From an uncultured Muribaculum sp. (lineage in GTDB: Bacteria; Bacteroidota; Bacteroidia; Bacteroidales; Muribaculaceae), in contig CAJUTE010000007.1 in assembly GCA_910589555.1 (NCBI GenBank), positions 1-64,000 on the forward strand: a stretch of 64,000 nt of DNA, written 5' to 3'. The notes under the pieces were generated by a model. That model did not search any database, was not told the DNA's origin, and saw only the letters and a list, made by a program, of their open reading frames with translations. A program made the translations under genes and the position numbers. How positions within the stretch are numbered: position 1 is the stretch's first letter; the number at the start of each line of letters is the position of its first letter. This document shows, piece by piece, positions 1 through 9,847 of this stretch.

Positions 1-67
1 TGATTTTTCCTGATCCGGTAAGGGCGAACCTCTTTTTGGCACCGGAATTAGTTTTAACCTTTGGCAT
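1..67 (-). CDS. rpmI: 50S ribosomal protein L35 (N-terminal part, runs off the window)
   Basis: The reverse strand from 67 reads MPKVKTNSGAKKRFALTGSG, the characteristic N-terminus of bacterial L35 (MPKxKTxxGAxKRFxxTGSGK). Only 22 codons lie in the window. L35 is a small basic protein of the large ribosomal subunit. It follows infC by 57 bases on the same strand, which matches the widespread infC-rpmI-rplT order, so rplT is expected just outside the window. Confidence 0.93.
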   Translation of the reverse strand, partial: MPKVKTNSGAKKRFALTGSGKI

Positions 68-124
68 TTTGTTTGAAAATTTTAAGAGTGTATAATTACT
101 ATCGCAGGTTTCCCTGCCATTGTT

Positions 125-709
125 TTATTTTTTCTTGGGCGATAACATGATTGTCATTCGTTTTCCTTCAAGCACCGGCATCTGCTCAAGCTTGCCAAGC
201 TCTTCAAGATCATTGGCGAAGCGAAGCAAGAGAACCTCTCCTTGCTCCTTGAACAGGATTGAGCGACCGCGGAAGAACACGTAAGCCTTTACTTTGGCGC
301 CCTCTTTCAGGAAGCCTTGTGCGTGCTTTAGCTTGAAGTTGTAGTCGTGGTCATCAGTCTGGGGTCCGAATCTGATCTCCTTGACAACGACTTTGGTTGA
401 TTTCGCTTTCTGCTCTTTGAGCCTTTTCTTCTGCTGATACAAGTACTTCTGGTAGTCAAGTATCTTGCATACGGGGGGCTCGGCATTGGGCGAGATTTCA
501 ATCAAGTCCAACTCTTGCTCTTCAGCAAGTTTCAACGCCTCGTGAATAGAATATATCCCGGCTTCCACATTGTCACCGACAAGGCGTACCTCGCGGGCGC
601 GAATGCGTTCATTGATTGCGTAGGGCTCCTTGTCTTTTTGCGGTCCTCTACGTTGTTGCGGGTTGTTTCCTCGGTTGGGTCCACCCTGATAGCCTGGTTT
701 GTTATCCAT
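125..709 (-). CDS. infC: Translation initiation factor IF-3
   Basis: 194 residues. IF-3 binds the 30S subunit, keeps the subunits apart and checks start-codon pairing. The N-domain (about 30-98) begins at [16 protein letters not shown], a linker of alternating Lys and Gln follows, and the C-domain (about 105-190) contains VKEIRFGP and FFRGR. A 29-residue Gly/Gln/Asn/Arg-rich N-terminal extension makes it slightly longer than the roughly 180-residue E. coli protein. The start is ATG, unlike the AUU start used for infC autoregulation in enterobacteria. It lies 9 bases after thrS and is presumably cotranscribed with thrS and rpmI. Confidence 0.96.
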   Translation of the reverse strand: MDNKPGYQGGPNRGNNPQQRRGPQKDKEPYAINERIRAREVRLVGDNVEAGIYSIHEALKLAEEQELDLIEISPNAEPPVCKILDYQKYLYQQKKRLKEQKAKSTKVVVKEIRFGPQTDDHDYNFKLKHAQGFLKEGAKVKAYVFFRGRSILFKEQGEVLLLRFANDLEELGKLEQMPVLEGKRMTIMLSPKKK

Positions 710-718
710 TCAGTTTTG

Positions 719-2656
719 TTATTGATTAATCATGTTGTTGACCTCGTTGGTCAAATATTCTGCAAAGGTAGCAATTTTCATCGTACCTTTATCACCTTCG
801 CCCTGTTTTCTTACAGAAATTTCGCCATTTTGTGCTTCTTTTTCTCCAACTACGAGCATATAGGGGATTCTTTTGAGCTCATTGTCGCGAATTTTCTTGC
901 CGATTTTCTCATTTCGGTCATCAACCACTACGCGGAGGTCGGCATTGTTGAGCTGTTTTGCCACTTCGTAAGCGTAGTCGTTGAACTTCTCGCTGATGGG
1001 GAGAACGACAGCCTGTTCAGGCGCAAGCCACAGCGGGAAGCGTCCGGCAGTGTGTTCGAGAAGAACAGCGACGAAGCGTTCCATTGATCCGAACGGCGCG
1101 CGGTGAATCATCACGGGGCGGTGCTTCTGGTTGTCGGCTCCGGTGTATTCGAGCTGGAAGCGTTCGGGAAGGTTGTAGTCAACCTGAATTGTTCCGAGCT
1201 GCCAACGGCGTCCGATGGCGTCTTTCACCATGAAGTCGAGCTTTGGACCATAGAAGGCGGCTTCGCCAAGTTCTGTGCGAGCCTTAAGCCCCTTTTCAGC
1301 GCAAGCCTCGATGATGGCGTTTTCGGCAAGATGCCAGTTCTCGTCGGTACCGATGTATTTGTCTTTGTTCTTCGGGTCGCGAAGTGAAATCTGAGCCTCG
1401 TAGTTCTCAAATTTCAGAGCCTTGAAGATGTAGAAGATGATGTCCATTACCTTCAGGAACTCATCTTTGATCTGTTCGGGGGCACAGAAGATGTGGGCGT
1501 CGTCCTGAGTAAAGCCGCGCACACGTGTCAGTCCGTGAAGCTCACCGCTCTGTTCATAACGGTACACTGTTCCGAACTCGGCGAGACGCATGGGCAGGTC
1601 GCGATATGAGCGAGGATAAGCCTTGAATATCTCACAGTGGTGAGGGCAGTTCATGGGCTTGAGCAGATACTCTTCGCCTTCTTCGGGAGTGTGGATGGGC
1701 TGGAATGAATCCTTGCCGTATTTTGCATAGTGACCTGATGTCACGTAAAGAGCCTTGTTTCCGATGTGGGGAGTGATGACCTGCAGGTATCCGTAGCGTT
1801 TCTGTATCTTGCGCAGGAATTGCTCCAGGCGGTCACGCAATGCCGCACCTTTGGGAAGCCACAATGGAAGTCCTGCGCCAACATTGGATGAGAACGCAAA
1901 CAGTTCCATCTCCTTGCCGAGCTTGCGATGGTCGCGCTTCTTGGCTTCTTCAAGGAGGGCAAGGTACTCGTCGAGCATCTTTTTCTTGGGGAATGTGATG
2001 CCGTATACGCGCACAAGCTGGTTGCGCTTTTCATCGCCACGCCAGTATGCTCCGGCGAGCGAGGTTATTTTCACTGCCTTTATGGGGGCGGTGTTAGGGA
2101 TGTGCGGACCGCGGCAGAGGTCGGTGAAATTACCTTGTGTATAGGTGGTGATGTGTCCGTCCTCAAGTTCGCTGATCAACTCACACTTGTATTCTTCATT
2201 GCGGTCGCCGAATAGCTTGAGGGCGTCATCCTTGCTGATGTCAGCACGAACAATTGCCTCTTTCTTTTGGGCGAGCTCAATCATCTTGGCTTCGATTTTC
2301 GGGAAATCGGCAGCTGTGATTGTGTTGCCGTTCGGGTCAATATCGTAGTAGAAGCCGTTTTCAATAGCGGGACCGATACCGAATTTCACTCCGGGGAAAA
2401 GCTCCTGAAGCGCTTCGGCGAGCAGGTGAGCCGAACTGTGCCAGAATGCGTGCTTGCCTTCCGGATCATCCCACTTGAATAATTTGATTTCCGCGTCCTG
2501 TGCGATAGGACGGCTTATGTCCCATTCTTCGCCGTTGACACTTGCGGCTAAAATGTCTTGAGCCAATCGCGGAGAGATGCTTTCGGCAATCTGAAACGGA
2601 GTCACGCCCTGTTCATATTGGCGTGTGCTCTTGTCAGGAAATGTGATTGTTATCAT
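719..2656 (-). CDS. thrS: Threonine-tRNA ligase
   Basis: 645 residues, the usual full length. It charges tRNA-Thr with threonine in the cytoplasm. Domain order is TGS (about 1-62), the editing domain with the HxxxH pair H73/H77 and C181 in a DLCRGPH segment, the class II catalytic core (about 270-530) with zinc ligand C337 in MNCPHH, and an anticodon-binding domain (about 545-640). Start is ATG. It is the first gene of a thrS-infC-rpmI unit, with a candidate promoter about 65 bases upstream. I see no threonyl-tRNA-like operator in the leader. Confidence 0.97.
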   Translation of the reverse strand: MITITFPDKSTRQYEQGVTPFQIAESISPRLAQDILAASVNGEEWDISRPIAQDAEIKLFKWDDPEGKHAFWHSSAHLLAEALQELFPGVKFGIGPAIENGFYYDIDPNGNTITAADFPKIEAKMIELAQKKEAIVRADISKDDALKLFGDRNEEYKCELISELEDGHITTYTQGNFTDLCRGPHIPNTAPIKAVKITSLAGAYWRGDEKRNQLVRVYGITFPKKKMLDEYLALLEEAKKRDHRKLGKEMELFAFSSNVGAGLPLWLPKGAALRDRLEQFLRKIQKRYGYLQVITPHIGNKALYVTSGHYAKYGKDSFQPIHTPEEGEEYLLKPMNCPHHCEIFKAYPRSYRDLPMRLAEFGTVYRYEQSGELHGLTRVRGFTQDDAHIFCAPEQIKDEFLKVMDIIFYIFKALKFENYEAQISLRDPKNKDKYIGTDENWHLAENAIIEACAEKGLKARTELGEAAFYGPKLDFMVKDAIGRRWQLGTIQVDYNLPERFQLEYTGADNQKHRPVMIHRAPFGSMERFVAVLLEHTAGRFPLWLAPEQAVVLPISEKFNDYAYEVAKQLNNADLRVVVDDRNEKIGKKIRDNELKRIPYMLVVGEKEAQNGEISVRKQGEGDKGTMKIATFAEYLTNEVNNMINQ

Positions 2657-2720
2657 TGTTGTTATGTTAATCTTTTGTTTATGTCAGGGCATAGTTAACC
2701 CTTTGAGCCAAAAACGACTG

Positions 2721-2728
2721 CAAATTTA
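2721..2728 (-). promoter_or_regulatory. Candidate -7 element of the thrS-infC-rpmI promoter
   Basis: The reverse strand reads TAAATTTG, a match to the Bacteroidota TAnnTTTG element. It would start transcription near 2715 and give a leader of about 58 bases before thrS. No TTTG is found at the usual 19-21 base spacing, so this rests on the -7 match and position only. Confidence 0.4.
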
Positions 2729-2836
2729 AATAATAATTTCCAAACATAAAAGAAAAATTCCGTGTAAATAGACACCGTTTGCGTGTGCTCCGTTTTTGTG
2801 CTCGGTTTGCGTGTGAGTGGAACGGGAGTGCGGGCA

Positions 2837-3949
2837 TTACACGGGGATGACCATCATGGGGATGTCGGAGTGGAATAGCAGCCGATGGGCAAGCGACGGA
2901 TTGAACAGCCGTGCGAATATGTTTTTCTTCTTGTTGGGAACGGCGATGAGGTCCACCCGCTGTTGCTGTTCGATGGCTTTGAAGTCGTCCACGATTCCCG
3001 GCAGGCTCACATGGGCGGCTTTGAAATTGAATCGGGGATAGTGCTCGGCACAGTAGCCCATGAGCTTGTCAAATGCCGCCTCGGCATTTCTCGTGCCTTT
3101 TTTCGACGGAACGTGCACGATGGTCACATCGAGACGCTCTTCGGAAAATAATCGGTAAAGTGCGTCGAGCGCAAGTAAATCCTCCTGATCGAGATTGCAG
3201 AAAAATACCACGTGGCTTATGTCGGCGATGCGGTTGAGGGTTACTGATTCCGGGACGGTGAACACCGGGCGGCGGCATGAGTCGAGAACTTCGGCTGTCA
3301 CGCTGCCGATGAGCTGACGCTCTTTAGTGTCGGTGCCTCGCGTGCCCATTATTATCATCTCGGGGCTGTTTTCTTTGGCATACTCGACAATCACTTCTTC
3401 AGGAACACCCTCTGCCACTTCGGTGGTGAATTTTACCGCCGGGAGCTCGCTGAGTTTTATGCGTTGCCGCAGTTTGTCGGAGAACTCTTTCATCAGTTTT
3501 TTTGACTCGGAGTCAAGCTCTTCGTGCAATTCGGCATTTGCCACATCATAGGTCATTGAGTCATTGAGCTGGCTCTCGGTGGTCACGTAGGGGTCGAGAT
3601 AAGCGTGCAGCAGCTTTATGCTGGCTTTATGTCGTTGGGCGAGATGAAACGCTATGTCGCAGGCGTTGGTGGAGTGGGGGCTGAAATCGATGGGAACAAC
3701 AAACACCTTCTTTGCCGTGCTTGCCGGAGTGTCGGGTCGTGTGAAAATTTCGGTGTTTTCGATGATGCGTAATGCAAGAGGAAGATCTGCTTCCTTTATG
3801 CGCACTCTGACTCCGCTTGACACCACGGGATGGGAAAGATTGACATTGTGCAAAACGACGGGCACGCCCTCGCTCTCAAGAAGGTTCTTGAGTTGGACGG
3901 CGTGCTCGTAGGTATGGATTGCCACTGTTATGAGGCGGTCTTCTGACAT
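2837..3949 (-). CDS. Universal stress protein with DUF2007-type N-terminus
   Basis: 370 residues, cytoplasmic. Residues 1-70 (VAIHTYEHAVQLKNLLESEGVPVVL) resemble the DUF2007 putative signal-transducing domain. Residues about 85-218 are a UspA domain with the nucleotide-binding signature GTRGT...IGSVTAEVL. Residues about 225-368 look like a second, more diverged Usp domain lacking a clear G-x-G segment. Tandem Usp proteins bind ATP or sense stress, but no ligand can be assigned here. It is followed on the same strand only by thrS after a 180-base gap, so it is probably monocistronic or cotranscribed with the small DNA-binding protein upstream (27-base gap). Confidence 0.85.
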   Translation of the reverse strand: MSEDRLITVAIHTYEHAVQLKNLLESEGVPVVLHNVNLSHPVVSSGVRVRIKEADLPLALRIIENTEIFTRPDTPASTAKKVFVVPIDFSPHSTNACDIAFHLAQRHKASIKLLHAYLDPYVTTESQLNDSMTYDVANAELHEELDSESKKLMKEFSDKLRQRIKLSELPAVKFTTEVAEGVPEEVIVEYAKENSPEMIIMGTRGTDTKERQLIGSVTAEVLDSCRRPVFTVPESVTLNRIADISHVVFFCNLDQEDLLALDALYRLFSEERLDVTIVHVPSKKGTRNAEAAFDKLMGYCAEHYPRFNFKAAHVSLPGIVDDFKAIEQQQRVDLIAVPNKKKNIFARLFNPSLAHRLLFHSDIPMMVIPV

Positions 3950-3976
3950 CTTAATCAGCGATTATTCCGTAGTTTT

Positions 3977-4240
3977 TTATTCAGCGGCTTGTGCCTGTTC
4001 TTCAAGAATGGCGATAGCCATGTCATAGATTGTTGTGTCGTCAAGCACAACTATGCCTCCATCGGGGCCCGGTTCGATATGTACGCCGACATTTTGTCCA
4101 AATTGGTAGTTGCTTCCTCCGAAGTAATTGCGAACTGTTTGTACGGTGCAATTGAGTTGGTCGGCGATTTTATGCATTGATCCATCGGGGAGGCTGTCTT
4201 TAATACGACGAAGATCGTTGAAGGAAATAGTCTTAGTCAT
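3977..4240 (-). CDS. Small helix-turn-helix DNA-binding protein
   Basis: 87 residues. The segment LPDGSMHKIADQLNCTVQTVRNYFGG (about 17-42) has the spacing of a helix-turn-helix, with a recognition-helix-like VQTVRNYF. The C-terminal half contains a short beta-rich piece and an acidic helix. Small proteins of this kind are widespread in Bacteroidales and annotated only as DNA-binding protein. Start ATG. It lies upstream of the Usp gene on the same strand. Target unknown. Confidence 0.7.
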   Translation of the reverse strand: MTKTISFNDLRRIKDSLPDGSMHKIADQLNCTVQTVRNYFGGSNYQFGQNVGVHIEPGPDGGIVVLDDTTIYDMAIAILEEQAQAAE

Positions 4241-4365
4241 GATACTATTAATTTTATGAGTTAGTAATTCGTTAATTAGTTCTTGTTGTCGTTAAAATTA
4301 ATCTTTTTGTATCACATTTCCAAATTTTCATGGAACAAAAGAAAGGTGTTTTATAACATATATTT

Positions 4366-5148
4366 TTAAATGCGTTCGATGGCATTTCCGTTTATCCACG
4401 CCCTATTGTTGTTATCAACTTGAACATCATACCATTTCGTGGATGTGGAATCGATGCGGGTGGTGACGGAATCGATGATTTGCACCACTGTTCCCTCGTG
4501 AAGCAGCAAGGCTTCCTCCGAGCGGTCCTTTGGCACGCGCGGTGAAGTGCTGAGCAGTGTTGACGGAACGATGATGACCGCATCGGTCGAAGAGGTGGAG
4601 TATCGGGTGGCTATCGAAGCGAAAATATTGGCGACGACACAGATGGCGAGAAGTATTATGCCTCCGAAAAATCCGGTTTTGCGGAGGGTGATGTTGGAGG
4701 TGAACACATACAGCGCCACCGCTCCCAGAAGAAGTATGAAAGTGGCAAGAGCGATGCCTGCCCAGGTGTTGGCGGGAATCTTTTGCGCGAAGCCGTTGAC
4801 GGTATTGGAGATGAACATTCCCCGGTCGCCGGGTTCGTCGGTGATTTTGGTGTTGACAAATTCGAGATTAGCTCTTGCATCCTTGTTTGACGGGTCAAGA
4901 CGGAGCGCCTTTTCATAATATAGAATTGCCTTTCCGAGTTTTCCCTGACGGTAATATGAGTTCCCCAGATTGTAATAAAGTTCCGAGGAGGTGCCTTCAG
5001 TCTGCGCTATCTCAAGATATAATTCGGTCGCTTTGGCAAAGTTGTCGTTCATGTAGGCTGAGTCGGCTTGTTGAGTCAATGTCTGTGCAGTCATTGATAT
5101 TATTCCGGTCAGCAGGATTATGCCAAGTGTCAGTATCTGTTTTTTCAT
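4366..5148 (-). CDS. batE: Aerotolerance protein BatE (TPR plus SH3-like)
   Basis: 260 residues. A signal peptide (1-21, cut after SMTAQ) is followed by tetratricopeptide repeats (about 25-110, YYNLGNSYYRQGKLGKAI then YYEKALRLDP), two membrane segments (about 135-155 and 165-185) and a bacterial SH3-like domain at the C-terminus. This architecture and its position at the end of the Bat operon identify BatE. The Bat proteins are envelope proteins linked to oxygen or stress tolerance in Bacteroides fragilis and spirochaetes, but the biochemical role is not settled. It starts 5 bases after batD stops. Confidence 0.88.
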   Translation of the reverse strand: MKKQILTLGIILLTGIISMTAQTLTQQADSAYMNDNFAKATELYLEIAQTEGTSSELYYNLGNSYYRQGKLGKAILYYEKALRLDPSNKDARANLEFVNTKITDEPGDRGMFISNTVNGFAQKIPANTWAGIALATFILLLGAVALYVFTSNITLRKTGFFGGIILLAICVVANIFASIATRYSTSSTDAVIIVPSTLLSTSPRVPKDRSEEALLLHEGTVVQIIDSVTTRIDSTSTKWYDVQVDNNNRAWINGNAIERI

Positions 5149-5153
5149 TGCCG

Positions 5154-6965
5154 TTAAATTTTTGCGCGTTTCACGCGTTCCATTTCATTCATGATGTTGG
5201 ATGCCTGCTTGTAAAGCTCTTCTATCTGTTCTTCGCTGCGGGTGGGGGAGTATCTTGCCATCTCGCAATCGTCAATCAGATTTATCGCTGAGTCGATGAG
5301 CTCTTGCCCCACTCCGTATTCAGTGAGTTGCTGGGTGATGTTTTCTCTCGACAGTTGAGAGGCGGGAATTCCGAGTTTGTCGCTGAAATATCCCCACAGA
5401 GCACGCAATATCTCTTCATAGAAGTGGTCATTGTCATGGGCTGCCATATATTGTTTTGCCATTTTGAGGCGTTTACGCGCCACTTTGTCGGCGTTGGCTA
5501 TGCGGCGTCCGCGCAAGTCGGAATTCAGTTTCACCTGCTTGCGGTAAAACAGGATGAGGAGGGTCAGCGCTGCGGCAAGCGCGATATATGACGGGATGTA
5601 CCACCACGAATTGAAATAGAACTGATGGGTCTTGCTGAGGTTGAGGTCGCCCATCTTGATGTGGAGGATATCGGTGTTTTTGCTCGCTATGGCTTGCTTG
5701 TTGAACACCGATGCGCCTGATGAGACAGCCGCGCCCTGTGAAACCTTTATGTCATATCGGGGAGTGGTGAGCGTCACGTATTTTCCACTCTCGGGGTTGA
5801 AGTATACGAAATTATCGGCGCCGATTGTGAATTCGCCCACATTTTGCGGCACGAATGTATAGTCTATGGTCATGCTTCCCGATACATTTGAGCCTGTTAC
5901 CTGCGATGACACATCGGTCTGTGGCGTGTATTGCTCGAATTCTGTCGGGAAATCGATCTGTGGTTCGCGTATTGACTTGATGTTTCCTGTTCCTTTTATC
6001 GTGTAGATGAGCGATGCCGCTTCGTTTGTGCGGAAAGTGGAAGTGCTCAGGCGGCTGTCGATGGTGTAGTCGCCGACAGCGCCGGTGAATCCTGACGGTT
6101 GCGGCTGAGGAAGCGGGGTGATATTGATCGATGCCGAGTTGGAGCTTACGTGGATGTCGCGTTCCACAGGGCGCGAGCCTCCCCAAAATCCTGAGAACCG
6201 TTCATGCTGCACTACCGTGATGTCATATTTTCCGGAATTGATTGTGAGCTTTCCTGACTTCTGTGGGAATATGATGCACTTTTTCAATACTGCGGTCATG
6301 TAGTTCTGACCATTGTAGTGCTCCATTTCATTGAGCTGCGGCTGGAGGTTGAGCTCTTCGATGAGGAATCCGTCAAATGCCGGTTGTGTAGTCGGAAGGA
6401 ATGAGCTGATGCTGTATTTGGTGTATAGCTTTATTGTGCACAATATGGCTTCCTGCTCATAGGCACGTGACTTGTTGAGAATGATTCTCACAAACACATC
6501 GTTGGCTGATACCGGCTTGTCGGGAGTCTGGCTGCTGATGTCGTCGACACGCGCGCCGGTACCTGCCGAGGCGGCTTTGTCTTGCGGGAGCACCATGAAT
6601 GTCACCGGCTTGGTGGTGTACACTTTGTTGCCCACGGTGATGCGGGCTTCTCCTATTGTGTGCTCGCCCGGTTCCACAGCCCGGTAGGTGTAGATATATT
6701 CTACCGTCGACGATGAGCTTTGCTTGCCGTTGATTATCTCGTAGCTCATCATCGTTGATGTCGCAGGGCCGTAGAGGAGTGTGCATCCGTCGATATTGGG
6801 AACCTTTATTCCGGATCCTTCGGCGTTCTTCAATCGGAAAGTGACGCTGAATTTATTGCCGGCGATGACACTGCGCGGGGGTATCGCCGTGAAAGATGTT
6901 TCGGCTAATACGATCCCTGCGAAGGCGGTGATGAATGTGAGTAATGCTATTAATCGTATTTTCAT
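5154..6965 (-). CDS. batD: BatD/oxygen tolerance protein
   Basis: 603 residues. It has an N-terminal signal peptide (1-21), a large periplasmic beta-rich region typical of the BatD family (repeated Ig-like segments such as VSVSNQGAAV-type strands between about 25 and 445), one membrane segment (about 455-476, YIALAAALTLLILFY) and a basic cytoplasmic tail of about 125 residues. Start is ATG. It sits between batC (23-base gap) and batE (5-base gap), as in other Bacteroidetes Bat operons. It is probably a scaffold for the von Willebrand factor A proteins BatA and BatB, an inference from the operon. Confidence 0.9.
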   Translation of the reverse strand: MKIRLIALLTFITAFAGIVLAETSFTAIPPRSVIAGNKFSVTFRLKNAEGSGIKVPNIDGCTLLYGPATSTMMSYEIINGKQSSSSTVEYIYTYRAVEPGEHTIGEARITVGNKVYTTKPVTFMVLPQDKAASAGTGARVDDISSQTPDKPVSANDVFVRIILNKSRAYEQEAILCTIKLYTKYSISSFLPTTQPAFDGFLIEELNLQPQLNEMEHYNGQNYMTAVLKKCIIFPQKSGKLTINSGKYDITVVQHERFSGFWGGSRPVERDIHVSSNSASINITPLPQPQPSGFTGAVGDYTIDSRLSTSTFRTNEAASLIYTIKGTGNIKSIREPQIDFPTEFEQYTPQTDVSSQVTGSNVSGSMTIDYTFVPQNVGEFTIGADNFVYFNPESGKYVTLTTPRYDIKVSQGAAVSSGASVFNKQAIASKNTDILHIKMGDLNLSKTHQFYFNSWWYIPSYIALAAALTLLILFYRKQVKLNSDLRGRRIANADKVARKRLKMAKQYMAAHDNDHFYEEILRALWGYFSDKLGIPASQLSRENITQQLTEYGVGQELIDSAINLIDDCEMARYSPTRSEEQIEELYKQASNIMNEMERVKRAKI

Positions 6966-6988
6966 AATCTAATACTGTATTCTAATGC

Positions 6989-7792
6989 TTACCATTGTCT
7001 GCCACGCACACGTGATGACGACGCAGCTTCCTTCTTCTGCTGTTCCTGAACCTTTCGGCGAGTAGCATTTTCCTCGTTTTCCATAGCCTTCAGGATTTTA
7101 TTGGCGTTATCGTTGCTTATGCCGCCTTGTTGTTGCTGGGGCTGCTGCTTCTGTTCATCCTTTTTATCCTGATTCGGCTGTTTGTCCTGATCTTGGTTTT
7201 GATCTTGGTTTTGGTCCTGTTGATCCTGCTTGTCCTGTTTGTCTTGCTGATCCTGCTGGTCCTTGTCCTGATCTTTATTGTCCTGATTCTGGTCTTGGTT
7301 CTGCTGCTCCTGGCGTTTCAGCTGTGCGAGGCGAAGGTTCTGGCGAGCCTTGTCGTTGTCGGGATTTTTGCGCAAAGCCCCTTTGTACATATTTATCGCC
7401 TGGTCATATTGCTGTTGGTTAAACGCCATGTTGCCCATGTTGTAGAATGCTTTTTCGGCAATCGACGCGTCTTGCGCTGACCGTGCGAGATTCTGCAAAA
7501 GGCTTGACGCTTCCTGCATGGGATTGTTGCCCGAGTTTGGGTCGGCGCTTCCCGCCTGGCGTATCAGCGATGTTGCGAGATTGTACATTGCCGCTTCGCT
7601 TGCCGCATTTTCTTCCAGAGCTTTGCGGTAGGCGACTTCTGCTTCAGCAAATCGCTTCTCATTGTACAGCGAGTTGCCTTGGCGTATATAGTTGCGTTCT
7701 TTCCTGGTGGAGTTGTCAACCGGCTTGTCATCGGCGGCAAATGCCGGCGATAATGTTGCGATGGAAAGTATAAGTAATATAAGTCGTCTCAT
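6989..7792 (-). CDS. batC: BatC, TPR protein with Gln/Asp-rich repeat tail
   Basis: 267 residues. Signal peptide 1-19, then TPR motifs (about 35-150, FYNMGNMAFNQQQYDQAINMYKGAL is shared in spirit with the family), then about 60 residues built almost only of Gln, Asp, Lys and Asn (roughly 158-220), and a basic C-terminus. TPRs suggest a protein-protein adaptor in the periplasm or at the membrane. Its start overlaps the end of batB by 4 bases (ATGA type), so translation is probably coupled. The low-complexity repeat is the most variable part of this gene and could change in length between strains. Confidence 0.87.
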   Translation of the reverse strand: MRRLILLILSIATLSPAFAADDKPVDNSTRKERNYIRQGNSLYNEKRFAEAEVAYRKALEENAASEAAMYNLATSLIRQAGSADPNSGNNPMQEASSLLQNLARSAQDASIAEKAFYNMGNMAFNQQQYDQAINMYKGALRKNPDNDKARQNLRLAQLKRQEQQNQDQNQDNKDQDKDQQDQQDKQDKQDQQDQNQDQNQDQDKQPNQDKKDEQKQQPQQQQGGISNDNANKILKAMENEENATRRKVQEQQKKEAASSSRVRGRQW

Positions 7793-8835
7793 AGTTTTTT
7801 AGTTTGCTTGCTAAAGAAATTAATCTTTTTGAGCCATCCCACTTTTCGGTCGAGCATGAAGATGTCAAGGATAATAAACACGAGCGCGAGCCATGCGAAC
7901 ACCGGAAATTGCTCGGCGCTTGCCGCATATACCACTCTCTCGATGTTGCTTTTGGCAAGGGTGTCGAGCTGTTCGGCGACATCATTGACCACGGTTGATG
8001 ATGCCCCCTGCACGTATATTCCGTTGCCGGTCTGGGCTATCTGTTTCGCCATCTCTTCGTTGAGGCGAGTGGTCACTGGATTGCCTTCATCGTCCTTTAG
8101 GAATTGTCCGTTTCTGCCTATTGGGATCAAAGCGCCTTTAGTCGAGCCAAGTCCTATGACATCGACTTGCACACCTTGGTCAGCCGCTGATTTGGCTGCG
8201 GCGATGGGATCATCGTCAAAACTTTCGCCGTCGGTGATCACGATGATAGCTTTCTGCATATCCTCTGAGGGGCTGAACGAGTTCATCGCCATTTCGATTG
8301 CGGCTCCGATCGTGGTGCCTTGTGATGGCACCATCTCGGTGGAGATGCTGTTGAGAAACATTTTAGCCGAAACGAAGTCGGTGGTGATGGGAAGCTGTGT
8401 ATAGGCATCGCCGGCAAACACGATGAGCCCTATCTTGTCATTGTCGAGTTTGTCGATGAGCTTTTCAAGCACCAGTTTGGCGCGTTGGAGTCTTGACACT
8501 CCTTTAGGATCATCGGTTGAGGATGCGAGCATAGAATTGGAAACGTCAAGACATATCATTACCTCAATACCTTGAACTTCTGCCGACTCCTCTTTGGCGC
8601 CGGCACGTGGACGGGCAAGTACGATGACAAGCGCGGCGATGGCGAGGAGCTGTAGCACGAGTTTTATTCCAGGCTTGTAGCGTGAGGCTTCGGGCATCAG
8701 ATGCTCGAGATTCACGATTTTGCCGTAACGGGCAAGTTTCTTGCGTCGCGCGAAGCGTGCAAGAAAGAATAGTCCGGCCACAAAAGGCAGCAGGAACAAA
8801 AGATATAGTAAATGAGGATTTCCAAAACTAAACAT
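7789..8835 (-). CDS. batB: BatB, von Willebrand factor A membrane protein
   Basis: 348 residues. Two N-terminal membrane segments (about 8-25 and 57-76) precede a VWA domain (about 88-285) whose metal site is DVSNSM (D-x-S-x-S), with a later T and D in VITDGESFDDD. A last membrane segment lies near 312-330. VWA domains bind Mg2+ and partner proteins. BatA and BatB are paralogues and are adjacent here (25-base gap). Partners are likely the MoxR ATPase and the TPR proteins of the same operon, which is inference from conserved linkage. Confidence 0.9.
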   Translation of the reverse strand: MFSFGNPHLLYLLFLLPFVAGLFFLARFARRKKLARYGKIVNLEHLMPEASRYKPGIKLVLQLLAIAALVIVLARPRAGAKEESAEVQGIEVMICLDVSNSMLASSTDDPKGVSRLQRAKLVLEKLIDKLDNDKIGLIVFAGDAYTQLPITTDFVSAKMFLNSISTEMVPSQGTTIGAAIEMAMNSFSPSEDMQKAIIVITDGESFDDDPIAAAKSAADQGVQVDVIGLGSTKGALIPIGRNGQFLKDDEGNPVTTRLNEEMAKQIAQTGNGIYVQGASSTVVNDVAEQLDTLAKSNIERVVYAASAEQFPVFAWLALVFIILDIFMLDRKVGWLKKINFFSKQTKKL

Positions 8836-8860
8836 GAGCTAATTCCTAAGTTTAAAACAT

Positions 8861-9847
8861 TTACGGTATTGTGCGCAGCAGTGTGTGGCGCAACAGTATT
8901 TCAAGCAGGAAAAATCCGATGGCGAGCCATGCCCACATCATGTAGTTGTCTTCGGTGTGGGAAAAATGTCTTACATCCATCTGTGTTTTTTCCAGTTGGT
9001 CTATCTCTGAGAAAATCTCTTTCAGCACGGTGTTGCTTGTGGCACGGAAATATTTTCCGCCTGTGGTCGACGCGATCGACTGCAATGTCGCCTCGTCAAT
9101 CACCACCGGCATATTTACGTAGTCTATGCCTCCGTAGTAATTTTGCTGCGGCATGGGTGCCATTCCGTTTTTGCCGACACCGATTGTATATACCTTTATG
9201 TCAAATTTCTTTGCGATTTCGGCAGCGGTGAGCGGAGCCACGTTTCCGGTGTTGTTAGTACCGTCAGTGATGAGGATGATGCTCTTTGACTTGGCTTTTC
9301 CGTCCTTTATGCGGTTGATTGATGTGGCGAGACCGTCACCTATTGCGGTTCCGTCTTCAAGCATACCCATCTTTATGTCGTGAATATAGTTGGCGAGAAG
9401 TGAGCGGTCGGTGGTCATCGGCACGGCGGTGAAGCTTTCTCCGGCGAATATGACCACGCCGATGTTGTCGGTCTCTCGTCCGGCAACGAATTTCGCAGCC
9501 ACATCTTTAGCCGCCTCAAAACGGTCGGGCTTGAAATCGCGAGCGAGCATCGATGATGAGATGTCGAGGGCTATGATTATGTCGGTTCCTTCTGTTGAGG
9601 ATGTGCGCCAGCTGTCACGTGTCTGCGGACGCGCCAACACTATTATAAGGCATCCTATGGCTGCAAGTCTGAGCAGGAACAGTCCGTGGAGCAGATATTC
9701 TTTATAGGATCGCGGCAACTTCGCATAGGGGGATGTGGTGGATATTTCCATCGCCGGATATGCGTTGCGATGCTTCCATACATACCACCCGATGAGCGGT
9801 ATGAAGATAAGGAAAAGCCAAAGATATTCAGGATGGGCGAGTTGCAT
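8861..9847 (-). CDS. batA: BatA, von Willebrand factor A membrane protein
   Basis: 328 residues. It has the same plan as BatB: a short N-terminal membrane anchor (8-25), a second one (about 55-72), then a VWA domain with metal-site DISSSM and a downstream ITDGTNN, and a C-terminal membrane segment (about 300-318). The intact D-x-S-x-S motif predicts a metal-binding, not degenerate, VWA domain. Its first base is shared with the stop codon of the upstream gene, implying translational coupling. Role: part of the envelope-associated MoxR/VWA system. Confidence 0.9.
   Translation of the reverse strand: MQLAHPEYLWLFLIFIPLIGWYVWKHRNAYPAMEISTTSPYAKLPRSYKEYLLHGLFLLRLAAIGCLIIVLARPQTRDSWRTSSTEGTDIIIALDISSSMLARDFKPDRFEAAKDVAAKFVAGRETDNIGVVIFAGESFTAVPMTTDRSLLANYIHDIKMGMLEDGTAIGDGLATSINRIKDGKAKSKSIILITDGTNNTGNVAPLTAAEIAKKFDIKVYTIGVGKNGMAPMPQQNYYGGIDYVNMPVVIDEATLQSIASTTGGKYFRATSNTVLKEIFSEIDQLEKTQMDVRHFSHTEDNYMMWAWLAIGFFLLEILLRHTLLRTIP

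Noticed and set aside
719..2656. Threonyl-tRNA-like operator controlling thrS
   Set aside because: The 5' region is short and AT-rich with no obvious anticodon-like hairpins.
7127..7480. A plus-strand open frame rich in Leu, Val and Ile
   Set aside because: It is the antisense reading of the Gln/Asp-rich repeat of BatC, which produces hydrophobic codons by chance.
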